Assembly (NCBI GenBank): GCA_000209465.1
Contig: GL890584.1
Coordinates: 186,001-250,000 of the forward strand
DNA: 64,000 nucleotides
Reading direction: 5' to 3'
Source of the DNA: Lachnospiraceae oral taxon 107 str. F0167
GTDB taxonomy: Bacteria > Bacillota > Clostridia > Lachnospirales > Lachnospiraceae
Shown piece after piece: positions 52,720 to 60,641 of the stretch. Within the stretch, counting starts at the first letter, position 1, and every line of letters starts with the position of its first letter. Below the pieces are notes generated by a model. The model was not told the DNA's origin and ran no database searches. It saw only the letters and a program-made list of their open reading frames with translations. The position numbers were made by a program, and so were the translations under genes.

Positions 52720-53656
52720 CTTCCTTACCCAATGTAGCTACCATCACTGCCTTAATCGTATGCATACGATTCTCAGCCTCATCAAATACAACCGAATTTG
52801 CACTTTCAAATACATCCTCAGTTACCTCATATCCTTTTACGGCAGGCAGGCAGTGCATAAATATTGTACTTTCCTTTCCTATTTTTTCCATCAAACTCTT
52901 ATTTACCTGATAAGGTTTTAAAAGCTCTATTCTCTCCTTCGCCTTATCCTCTTCCCCCATAGAAGCCCATACATCTGTATATATTACATCCGCTCCGCTC
53001 ACAGAATTTATATCATCTGTAACAAGAAGCTTTGTATCTGACTCATTGGCATAACTCTCACATAAATTTATTAAATCCTCGGATGGAAAAAGTGACTTCG
53101 GTGCCAGCACCGTCATATTTACCCCAAGTTTTGTCATTCCTATCATAAGGGAATTTGCCATATTGTTTCTGCCGTCACCCACATAGACAAATTCCAATCC
53201 GCAAAGCTTTCCAAAATGCTCCTTCATTGTGAGCATATCCGCAAGAATCTGTGTAGGATGATACTCATCTGTAAGCCCGTTCCACACCGGCACTCCGGCA
53301 AACTTTGCCAGTTCCTCCACTGTGGAATGTTTAAAGCCTCTGAATTCTATTCCGTCAAACATTCTGCCAAGAACTCTTGCCGTATCCGCAACACTCTCCT
53401 TATGTCCAAGCTGGATATCATCCTTTCCCAGATACTCGGGAAAAGCCCCCTCATCCCTTGCACCTACAACAAAGGCACATCTTGTTCTTGTTGAAGGTTT
53501 TTCAAATAAAAGAGCAATATTTTTCCCTTTTAATCTGTTACCTGTGATTCCCTTTTTCTTTTCTTCCTTAAGCTTTGCCGCCAAATCAAGTAAATACTCT
53601 ATCTCTTCTCTTGTAAAATCTTTTAATGTAAGAAAATGTCTTCCAAATAAATTCAT
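52709..53656 (-). CDS. argF: Ornithine carbamoyltransferase
   Basis: The enzyme makes citrulline from ornithine and carbamoyl phosphate, for arginine synthesis or, in reverse, arginine breakdown. The 315-residue protein has the carbamoyl-phosphate site STRTR (55-59), then [23 protein letters not shown] in two stretches, the ornithine loop [10 protein letters not shown] and [22 protein letters not shown]. No other arginine gene is near, so the direction cannot be fixed by context; inverted repeats like ARG boxes at the promoter suggest ArgR control. It carries a small membrane protein downstream. Confidence 0.95.
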   Translation of the reverse strand: MNLFGRHFLTLKDFTREEIEYLLDLAAKLKEEKKKGITGNRLKGKNIALLFEKPSTRTRCAFVVGARDEGAFPEYLGKDDIQLGHKESVADTARVLGRMFDGIEFRGFKHSTVEELAKFAGVPVWNGLTDEYHPTQILADMLTMKEHFGKLCGLEFVYVGDGRNNMANSLMIGMTKLGVNMTVLAPKSLFPSEDLINLCESYANESDTKLLVTDDINSVSGADVIYTDVWASMGEEDKAKERIELLKPYQVNKSLMEKIGKESTIFMHCLPAVKGYEVTEDVFESANSVVFDEAENRMHTIKAVMVATLGKEDDR

Positions 53657-53683
53657 AAATATGCTCCTCTCTTATTTTCTATA

Positions 53684-53725
53684 AGAATAACATATAAATA
53701 TGAATTTGTCTGTATAAAAATTCAT
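53684..53725 (-). promoter_or_regulatory. argF promoter with possible ARG box
   Basis: Minus-strand CAGACA (53707-53712) and TATTCT (53684-53689) are spaced by 17 bases. Around the -35 box lies an inverted repeat ATGAATTT (53700-53707) / AAATTCAT (53718-53725), similar to ArgR half-sites (TGAAT...ATTCA). Confidence 0.45.
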
Positions 53726-53731
53726 AATATT

Positions 53732-54517
53732 TTATTTTCTTCTCTGCCTTGCAGCCTCATACATCAAAATACTGCCTGCAACAGCCGCATTTAAAGATTC
53801 CACCTCTCCAAGCATCGGAATTTTTACCTTGTTTTTTACCGCATCAAGTACATCCTTTGATATACCTGCCGCCTCATTGCCTATTATAAATGCAATACTG
53901 CCCCTATAATCCGGAGCATCATATTCTGTCGCACCTTCAAGACTGCTTGCATAAATATCAATTTTTCTTGCATATAGCTCTTCTATAATATCCTTTAAAT
54001 CCTTCACATATATAAAAGGCACTCTAAAAACGGAGCCCATTGTGGAGCGTATTACTTTCGGATTATATATATCCACAGTACTTTCATTCATTATAATGCC
54101 TGTAATACCGGCACCTTCTCCGGCTCTTACAAGAGTTCCCAGATTTCCCGGATCTTGCAGGCTGTCCAAAATAAGTAAATTATGTGGGAATTCTCCTCTT
54201 ACCGTCAGTATATTTTCAAGAGTATATTCTTTTCTTTTTACAACAACCATCACTCCCTGAGGAGTTTTGGTATCTGATACAGATTCAAATATTTTATCGC
54301 TTACCACTTCGTATCCGGGATATATTTCAGATATAAGCTTTTTATTTAGGGCGTCAAAGCTCTCACTTACAAATACATCCAGTATCTCATCTTTTTTCAG
54401 CTCTCTAAACATTCTGATGCCCTCAATAATATAGGCATTTTGTTTTTTTCTGGCACTGCTTTTTTTAATCAATGCCATAAGCTCCTTTATTTTTTTATTT
54501 CCCGATGAAGTAATCAT
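53732..54517 (-). CDS. TrmH/SpoU-family RNA 2'-O-methyltransferase
   Basis: This SPOUT methyltransferase of 261 residues has an N-terminal substrate-binding domain (about 1-95; ARKKQNAYIIEGIRMFREL) and the trefoil-knot domain with LILDSLQDPGNLGTLVRAGEGAG, the SAM motif IVGNEAAGIS-like FIIGNEAAGIS and IPMLGEVESLNAAVAGSILMYE. It modifies ribose in rRNA or tRNA; the target cannot be told. ATG at 54517 is chosen over TTG at 54529 because TTGGAG gives the ribosome site. Confidence 0.92.
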   Translation of the reverse strand: MITSSGNKKIKELMALIKKSSARKKQNAYIIEGIRMFRELKKDEILDVFVSESFDALNKKLISEIYPGYEVVSDKIFESVSDTKTPQGVMVVVKRKEYTLENILTVRGEFPHNLLILDSLQDPGNLGTLVRAGEGAGITGIIMNESTVDIYNPKVIRSTMGSVFRVPFIYVKDLKDIIEELYARKIDIYASSLEGATEYDAPDYRGSIAFIIGNEAAGISKDVLDAVKNKVKIPMLGEVESLNAAVAGSILMYEAARQRRK

Positions 54518-54539
54518 TATTTTCTCCAATATACTCCCA

Positions 54540-56456
54540 TTAAACCTTTATCCGCTCCAAATCTTCCATCCATAAAGTTTTGGATGCATCACTTGGCATC
54601 CTTAAATCTCCTCTCGGAGAAATTGCAATACTTCCAACTTTCGGTCCGTCAGGCAGTGCGGACCTTTTAAATTGCTGTGAGAAAAATCTTGAATAAAATA
54701 CCTTTAGCCATTTAAGTATTACTTCACTTTCATATTCACCGGCAAATGCTTTCTTTGCCATTCTGTATATCTTTGAAGGAATAAATCCGAAGCGTAGGGC
54801 ATTGTATAAGAAAAAGTCATGCAATTCATAAGGTCCTACCAAATCCTCGGTCTTTTGAGCTATCTTACCGTTCTCAGGCGGCAAAAGCTCAGGCGATACA
54901 GGAGTATCCAAAATATCATATAATATATTCGCTATTTTCTTATCATCGGTGGTATCCGCATAGTAGTTTACCAGATGCCTTACCAATGTCTTAGGTATGG
55001 ATGCATTTACACCATACATTGACATATGATCACCATTATATGTTGCCCATCCAAGCACAAGCTCCGACAAATCTCCGGTTCCCACCACAAGTCCGTTATC
55101 TCTGTTTGCTATATCCATAAGGATTTGAGTTCTTTCCCTTGCCTGTGCATTTTCATAAGTAATATTTTTTATATTTATATCATGATTTATATCAAGGAAA
55201 TGCCTTTTTATAGACTCTACAATGGAAATCTCCTCCAATGTGGCACCAAAGCTTTCAGTCAGCTCACAGGCATTATTATATGTCCTGTCGGTTGTTCCAA
55301 ATCCCGGCATTGTAACAGCCCTTATACCGCTTTTATCAAATCCCAGCATATCAAAGGTCTTTGCACATACAAGAAGTGCCAAAGTTGAATCAAGTCCTCC
55401 CGATATTCCAAGAATTACATTTTTTGCACCGGTATGAAGCAATCTCTTCTTAAGTCCAAGAGCCTGTATGGTCAGTATCTCCTCACATCTTTCCTTTCTC
55501 TTTGACATATCATCAGGTACAAAGGGCTTTGAGTCGAAATTTCTTTTAAACTCAAGTTCCACCGGCTCAAGTTCAAACTCCGATTTAAAATAACCATCCT
55601 CATCACCCTGTTCAAAGGTGGTCTGTTTTCTTCTTTCCAGTACAAGTCTGTTTACATCTATTTCTATTCTCACCGCCTCGTTTTTAAAGCGTGTACTTTT
55701 TGCTAAAATCTTACCGTTTTCGGCAATAATTCCCTGTCCTCCAAAAACAAGATCCTGAGTGGACTCGCCCTCACCTGCATTGGCATAAATATATGCAGAT
55801 ATAAGCTTTTTTGAATGATTGCTTATCAAATTATCTCTATAAGACATTTTACCTACTATATCATTTGATGCCGAACAGTTCACTAAAACATTTGCACCGG
55901 CAAGTGCATGTTCCACACTTGGAGGATTCGGCACCCAAAGATCCTCACAGATTTCACCTGCGATAATCAGATTCGGCACATTGGAACATTCAAATAAAAT
56001 ATTTGTTCCCATAGGAATTACATCATCAAAAAAGTCCACCCACACCGGATCTTTAAAACCTCTGTTAAAATATCTCGCCTCATAAAACTCACCATAATTA
56101 GGCAGATTAAGCTTATTTATAAGTCCCAAAAGTATTCCGTTTGAGATAACCGCCGCCACATTATAAAGTTTTCCCTTAAAATCCCATGGAAGTCCTATAA
56201 ATATAATTGATTTATGACCGCTGCTAAACTCCACAATTTCCTTTAGTGCATGCTTCGCTTCTTTTATCAGTGTATCCTGAAAAAATAAATCATTACAGGT
56301 ATAAGAAGTCAGACATAGCTCAGGAAAAACTATTATACTACTCCCCTCATCCCATTCCTTTTTTATCGCATCTTTAATACTTTCCTTATTATACGCCACA
56401 TCACACACTCTGATATCAGGTGATACACTCGCCACTCTTATAAAACCGTCTTTCAT
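54540..56456 (-). CDS. nadE: Glutamine-dependent NAD+ synthetase
   Basis: NadE amidates nicotinate adenine dinucleotide to NAD. The 638-residue form has an N-terminal nitrilase-type glutaminase (about 1-285) with likely triad Glu46 (FPELCLTSY), Lys115 (NKLNLPNYGEF) and Cys170 (GEICEDLW), and a C-terminal synthetase with the PP-loop GISGGLDSTLALLV and GTGDLSELVLGWATYNGDHM. It works with PncB (17499) in salvage. Its start overlaps the stop of the HD hydrolase by four bases. Confidence 0.96.
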   Translation of the reverse strand: MKDGFIRVASVSPDIRVCDVAYNKESIKDAIKKEWDEGSSIIVFPELCLTSYTCNDLFFQDTLIKEAKHALKEIVEFSSGHKSIIFIGLPWDFKGKLYNVAAVISNGILLGLINKLNLPNYGEFYEARYFNRGFKDPVWVDFFDDVIPMGTNILFECSNVPNLIIAGEICEDLWVPNPPSVEHALAGANVLVNCSASNDIVGKMSYRDNLISNHSKKLISAYIYANAGEGESTQDLVFGGQGIIAENGKILAKSTRFKNEAVRIEIDVNRLVLERRKQTTFEQGDEDGYFKSEFELEPVELEFKRNFDSKPFVPDDMSKRKERCEEILTIQALGLKKRLLHTGAKNVILGISGGLDSTLALLVCAKTFDMLGFDKSGIRAVTMPGFGTTDRTYNNACELTESFGATLEEISIVESIKRHFLDINHDINIKNITYENAQARERTQILMDIANRDNGLVVGTGDLSELVLGWATYNGDHMSMYGVNASIPKTLVRHLVNYYADTTDDKKIANILYDILDTPVSPELLPPENGKIAQKTEDLVGPYELHDFFLYNALRFGFIPSKIYRMAKKAFAGEYESEVILKWLKVFYSRFFSQQFKRSALPDGPKVGSIAISPRGDLRMPSDASKTLWMEDLERIKV

Positions 56457-57001
56457 ATCTTCTCTTTCACATCTCCAAAAACAAAATTAACAAGCTTTTC
56501 ATATTCCTTATAAAATCCGCTGTTTTCCAAATCCTTTAAGGCTTCCAATAATCCAAAATAATATCTTCCCTGCCTCACCTTATCCTTTTCATTAAATCTT
56601 AATAAAAACTCATCCCCAAGGCTAAGATAATCTCTGGCTGAGGTTCTGATATTTGAAAGCTTATCTCCCAAAGCAATCATCTTCACCTCAATACTTTCAC
56701 TTTTTAAATGCTCTATTGTATGCATTTTTCTCTCAATCCATGATTTTGACTTATCCTCTGATTCCTTTCCTACAAGAGTTGCCACCTTAGCGCCAAATTC
56801 TTTTTCAATCTCCTCTATCGTTACAGCTGTATCCTCCACAGTATCATGTAATAGAGCCGCAATCCTTACATCCATATCCTCCGTCATAAGCGATACAATG
56901 GTGCATACTTCCAAAGGATGTATGATATATGGTATTGTACTTCCCTTTCTAAATTGACCTTCATGTGCCTTAATTGCAAATTTAACCGCTTTTTCTATCA
57001 T
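56453..57001 (-). CDS. HD-domain phosphohydrolase, SpoT/MESH1-like
   Basis: The 182-residue protein has an HD domain like that of small alarmone hydrolases: AHEGQFRKGSTIPYIIHPLEV, DMDVRIAALLHDTVEDTAVTIEEIEKEFG and ALGDKLSNIRTSARDY carry the metal-binding His, His-Asp and later Asp. The synthetase domain of RelA is absent. It may remove pyrophosphate from (p)ppGpp or a related nucleotide (inference). The gene starts a two-gene unit with nadE, an arrangement that might tie NAD making to nucleotide signalling. Confidence 0.82.
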   Translation of the reverse strand: MIEKAVKFAIKAHEGQFRKGSTIPYIIHPLEVCTIVSLMTEDMDVRIAALLHDTVEDTAVTIEEIEKEFGAKVATLVGKESEDKSKSWIERKMHTIEHLKSESIEVKMIALGDKLSNIRTSARDYLSLGDEFLLRFNEKDKVRQGRYYFGLLEALKDLENSGFYKEYEKLVNFVFGDVKEKI

Positions 57002-57037
57002 CTCAACTCCTTTATTTATTATAAATACAATTTTAAC

Positions 57038-57065
57038 TTGAAGTTTTTTTTAAGTCTGTTATTCT
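57038..57065 (+). promoter_or_regulatory. Promoter of the gene at 57106
   Basis: TTGAAG (57038-57043) and TATTCT (57060-57065) are separated by 16 bases in the divergent gap between the HD hydrolase gene and the anchored protein gene. Confidence 0.45.
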
Positions 57066-57105
57066 AATCAAAGATTGCTTGTACAAGTGAAAGTGAGGAA
57101 AGTCT

Positions 57106-57885
57106 ATGTCAGATGAAAGTAATGTAAAGGAAAAACCTAAAAAAAGGAAGTTTTCAAAACTCAAATATATAATAGCATTTATATTCATAAATGTAATCAT
57201 ATTTTTTGTTGTAACCTCACAGCCTGATTTTGAAATCTCTATAGTGCCGGATCCTGATGCTAAATCTGTAGAAATCAGAGTGACACAGAAAAGCTTTTTC
57301 CCATTACAAAGTTTTATTATGAGTCTTGATGATTCACCGCTATCATATACCAAAAACGGTAATACCTATGTGGCTACCGCCACACATAACGGTACCCTCG
57401 AGGTTGTTGCTACAAATCTTAACACTATGTCTCAGACTATGTATGAGAGAATAGACAGTATTGACTCTACATCACCGACCATATTTGCACAGCTGGTAAA
57501 AAAGGGCGTTCTTAATATAACCTTTGAGGACGGTCACTCGGATATTGACTATGACAGTATATATGCATTGGACAGTGATGATAAAATGTTGAAGCCTTCT
57601 AAGGTGGATGAGGGAGAAGGAAGAGCTACATTTGAGTTTAAAACCTATTCTATAAGGGCATTTGTATCAGATACGGCAGGCAACCAGGGTGAGGTCGAGT
57701 TTAACAACAGCGAAATAAATCAGACAAAGCTTGTTTCCGCTGAAGGTATGGAAGTAAATGATATTCCTGTGGACGAAAGAGAAAATACCGAAAAAGATCT
57801 TTCAAATGAAACCACCTTTGATGAGGGAAATTTAAACGAAAAACCTCCAAAGAAAAATGATGATTATTTATATGAAAAACATTAA
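57106..57885 (+). CDS. Unrecognised membrane-anchored extracytoplasmic protein
   Basis: The 259-residue protein has a basic cytoplasmic start (KEKPKKRKFSKLK), one helix (about 21-42; IAFIFINVIIFFVVTSQ), and an outer part. Residues about 45-200 are beta-rich, with EIRVTQKSFFPLQSF, YVATATHNGTLEVVATNLN, IDSTSPTIFAQLVKKGVLNITFEDGHSDID and IRAFVSDTAGNQGEVEF, the last resembling Ig-like or bacterial surface domain ends. The final 60 residues are acidic and Asn/Glu-rich, likely disordered. No family is recognised. It is the only plus-strand gene in the last 21 kb and has its own promoter and a shared terminator. Confidence 0.75.
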   Translation: MSDESNVKEKPKKRKFSKLKYIIAFIFINVIIFFVVTSQPDFEISIVPDPDAKSVEIRVTQKSFFPLQSFIMSLDDSPLSYTKNGNTYVATATHNGTLEVVATNLNTMSQTMYERIDSIDSTSPTIFAQLVKKGVLNITFEDGHSDIDYDSIYALDSDDKMLKPSKVDEGEGRATFEFKTYSIRAFVSDTAGNQGEVEFNNSEINQTKLVSAEGMEVNDIPVDERENTEKDLSNETTFDEGNLNEKPPKKNDDYLYEKH

Positions 57886-57890
57886 TAAAA

Positions 57891-57916
57891 AACTCCATGC
57901 CTAGCGGTGTGGAGTT
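57891..57916. terminator. Bidirectional terminator
   Basis: AACTCCA (57891-57897) pairs with TGGAGTT (57910-57916), with A and T runs on either side, between the convergent anchored-protein gene and trmL. Confidence 0.8.
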
Positions 57917-58431
57917 CTTTTATTTACTGTATTCTTTTTATATTGCAATCTGTGCAAATCACCTGTAAGCTTCATTTTTTCAAAGCCGTTTTGTGCCAAT
58001 GCCTCATATAATATAATTGCCACCGAGTTTGATAAATTAAGGCTTCTGATATCTCCCCACATAGGGATTCTGATACAGCCGTCCTCATTTTCGGAAAGAA
58101 TCTCCTCAGGTATACCGGCACTCTCCTTTCCGAACATTATATAATCATCCGGATTAAAGCTCACTTCCTTATATGTATGATGTGCCTTTGTGGTTGCAAA
58201 ATACATATGCTCCCTTGCAGCCGGATTTTTCTCATAAAAGTCATTTATATCCGAATAAACGGTGTAATCAAGCTTTTCCCAGTAGTCCATGGCGGCACGC
58301 TTTATATGCTTTTCACTGATTCTAAATCCCAGCGGCTCTATAAGATGGAGTCTTGTATTTGTTGCAACACAGCTTCTGGCTATATTTCCGGTATTTGCAG
58401 GTATCTCAGGCTCAAGCAGTACTATATTCAT
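57901..58431 (-). CDS. trmL: tRNA (cytidine/uridine-34-2'-O)-methyltransferase TrmL
   Basis: TrmL methylates the ribose of the wobble base in tRNA-Leu. The 176-residue SPOUT protein has LEPEIPANTGNIARSCVAT, RAAMDYWEKL, IMFGKESAGIPEEIL and IRIPMWGDIRSLNLSNSVAI. It overlaps the aminotransferase gene by four bases (ATGA) and ends the long minus-strand run. Confidence 0.93.
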   Translation of the reverse strand: MNIVLLEPEIPANTGNIARSCVATNTRLHLIEPLGFRISEKHIKRAAMDYWEKLDYTVYSDINDFYEKNPAAREHMYFATTKAHHTYKEVSFNPDDYIMFGKESAGIPEEILSENEDGCIRIPMWGDIRSLNLSNSVAIILYEALAQNGFEKMKLTGDLHRLQYKKNTVNKRTPHR

Positions 58432-59588
58432 GAAAGACTCCTTACAAACTTCTCAATTCTTGATATTGCTTCCTTAAGTCTATCCATAGAATAGGCATAG
58501 GATACTCTTACATATCCCTCACCGCATTCGCCAAAAGCCGTTCCCGGTACTATAGCAATCTTTTGTTCTTCCAAAAGTTTTGTCGCAAATTCCTCGGAAC
58601 TCATATTAAATCTTTTTATACTCGGGAAAACATAAAAAGCCCCTTGCGGTTCAAAGCAGGTCATCCCAAGTTCTGTGAATCTGTGCAGCAGATATCTTCT
58701 TCTTTGATTATATGACTCCCTCATATTTGCCACTTCCAAATCACCATGTGCAAGAGCTTCCACTGCTGCATATTGGCTTGTGGTAGGAGCACACATTATG
58801 GCATACTGATGAATCTTTGTCATCTGTGCAATTATTTCCTTTGGACCTGTAGCATATCCGAGTCTCCATCCGGTCATAGCATAGGATTTGGAAAAACCGT
58901 TTATCAATATGGTTCTTTCCTTCATCCCCTCTATCTGTACTATTGATGCATGTTCTCCCTCGTATGTGAGCTCACAATATATCTCATCCGAGATCACATA
59001 CAGATCCTTTTCTATACATACTCTTGCTATCTCTTTCAGCTCATCTATATTAAGTATTGAACCTGTAGGGTTGTTAGGAAAAGGCAGAATAAGAATCTTG
59101 GTCTTATCCGTTACTTTTTCAAGTATCTGACTTGCTTTAAGCTTAAAACCGTCCTCAGACTTAAGCTCTATTATCACAGGTCTGCCTCCTGCAAGTATGG
59201 TACATGGCTCATAAGAAACATAGGAAGGCTGCGGTATCAAGACCTCATCACCTACATCAAGCATTGCTCTGAGTGCAATATCAATACCCTCACTGCCTCC
59301 CACGGTTATAATCATTTCATTTTTCGGATCATACTCTACATCAATCTTTCTTATAAGGTATTTTCTGATTTCCTCTCTCAGCTCCATCAGACCTGAGTTT
59401 GAGGTATAGAATGTTTTCCCCTTTTCAAGAGAATATATACCCGCATCCCTTATAAAATACGGTGTATCAAAATCAGGCTCTCCCACACCCAAAGATATGG
59501 CATCCTCCATGGTATTTACTATATCAAAAAACTTTCTGATGCCTGAAGGCTTTATTGATTTTATTGTGTTTGATAACGGATCTCTCAT
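58428..59588 (-). CDS. Class I/II PLP-dependent aminotransferase
   Basis: The 386-residue enzyme has the fold type I pattern: ISLGVGEPDFDTP, FYTSNSGLMELREEI, GGSEGIDIALRAML, PSYVSYEP, LPFPNNPTGS, ISDEIYCELTYEG and the PLP lysine at 234 in NGFSKSYAMTGWRLGY, then RVSYAYSM. It resembles the PatA/AspC-like group; the amino acid used is not clear. It overlaps the Lrp-type regulator gene by four bases, which suggests that this regulator senses an amino acid it acts on (inference). Confidence 0.92.
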   Translation of the reverse strand: MRDPLSNTIKSIKPSGIRKFFDIVNTMEDAISLGVGEPDFDTPYFIRDAGIYSLEKGKTFYTSNSGLMELREEIRKYLIRKIDVEYDPKNEMIITVGGSEGIDIALRAMLDVGDEVLIPQPSYVSYEPCTILAGGRPVIIELKSEDGFKLKASQILEKVTDKTKILILPFPNNPTGSILNIDELKEIARVCIEKDLYVISDEIYCELTYEGEHASIVQIEGMKERTILINGFSKSYAMTGWRLGYATGPKEIIAQMTKIHQYAIMCAPTTSQYAAVEALAHGDLEVANMRESYNQRRRYLLHRFTELGMTCFEPQGAFYVFPSIKRFNMSSEEFATKLLEEQKIAIVPGTAFGECGEGYVRVSYAYSMDRLKEAISRIEKFVRSLS

Positions 59589-60070
59589 GGTGTAATAAGC
59601 TGCCTCTCATCTTTCTTCTTAGGAGATAATATGGTTCCGTGATCCTTATATTTTTTTAATACAAAATGTGTTGCGGTAGAAAGTACCGAATCCATAGGTG
59701 CAAGCTTATCCGAAACAAACTGTGCCACCTCTCTCATGGTTCTTCCCTCAATAAATACTGTAAAATCAAATGAACCGCTCATCAAATATATTGCACTGAC
59801 CTCTGAAAACTGATAGATTCTTTCCGCAATATTATCAAAGCCCATTCCCTTTTGCGGTGTAACTCTTACCTCAATAAGCGCATTCACCTTTTCATTTTTT
59901 GTTTTCTCCCAATTTATCAAGGTATGATAACCGCATATCACACCTTCTTTTTCCATATTTGCTATTTCATTTGCAAGAGCTGCCTCATCCTCTCCCAATA
60001 AAACAGCCAGCTCTCCAATATCAATTCTGGAATTTTTTTCAATTACCGACAGTATCTTCTCTCTCATCAT
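59585..60070 (-). CDS. Lrp/AsnC-family transcriptional regulator
   Basis: The 161-residue protein has an N-terminal winged helix-turn-helix (REKILSVIEKNSRIDIGELAVLLGEDEAALANEIANMEKEGVICGY in parts) and a C-terminal RAM/AsnC ligand domain (VNALIEVRVTPQKGMGFDNIAERIYQF, SGSFDFTVFIEGRTMREVAQFV). It lacks a long N-terminal tail, like short Lrp members. It is coupled to the aminotransferase gene and overlaps the upstream AIR-synthase-like gene by 32 bases. Confidence 0.9.
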   Translation of the reverse strand: MMREKILSVIEKNSRIDIGELAVLLGEDEAALANEIANMEKEGVICGYHTLINWEKTKNEKVNALIEVRVTPQKGMGFDNIAERIYQFSEVSAIYLMSGSFDFTVFIEGRTMREVAQFVSDKLAPMDSVLSTATHFVLKKYKDHGTILSPKKKDERQLITP

Positions 60071-60641
60071 TTATCACCTTAAAAATTTCATCCTGTACAG
60101 GTCTGTTTACAAATTCTATATTTTCTTTATCCATTATCAGCTTATCATAGTTCTGAGTTAAATTGCCTATTATCTGTGCAAACACTCCGTTTTTATTCAA
60201 ATAATTACAATCGGATATCGGATCTTCACTTATTATTATCTTTCCTTCACTTAAAAGTCTGTATATATTTATGCCGAAGTACTCACAAATTTCAATACAT
60301 ATCTGAATTGTACTTATTTTCTTTATTTCTATCTCAAAACCGCAGTTTCTTGATTTTGCATACATATATAATGCCTTTAAGACTCCTCCTTCTGCAACAT
60401 CCACCATTTCACCACTAAAGCCTGCAAATATATTGTTTATATTTACAGGCCTCTCATCCGCTCTGTCATTATATATGGGAGATAAATATCTCCCATAATA
60501 ACCACAATCTCCGATATGCTTTTTTATGCTCTCCAAATATATTTTGTTAAAATACCTGCAAAGATCATCATAATATCTTTCTGCAAGAATTAAAGAGCCT
60601 TTAAGTCCAGCATATCCGCAAAATATTATATATTTTTTCAT
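60039..60641 (-). CDS. AIR synthase-related C-terminal domain protein
   Basis: The 200-residue protein resembles the C-terminal half of the PurM/HypE/ThiL superfamily: CGYAGLKGSLILAERYYDDL, FSGEMVDVAEGGVLKALYMYAKSRNCGFEIEIKKI (in parts), EICEYFGINIYRLLSEGKIIIS. The N-terminal ATP-binding half is missing, and this is not a truncation by an obvious frameshift, since its start has a ribosome site and directly follows the VanW stop (TAATG). Related stand-alone proteins exist in Clostridia next to aminotransferase and Lrp genes (from memory). Function unknown; it may act as a regulatory or scaffold subunit. Confidence 0.7.
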   Translation of the reverse strand: MKKYIIFCGYAGLKGSLILAERYYDDLCRYFNKIYLESIKKHIGDCGYYGRYLSPIYNDRADERPVNINNIFAGFSGEMVDVAEGGVLKALYMYAKSRNCGFEIEIKKISTIQICIEICEYFGINIYRLLSEGKIIISEDPISDCNYLNKNGVFAQIIGNLTQNYDKLIMDKENIEFVNRPVQDEIFKVINDEREDTVGN

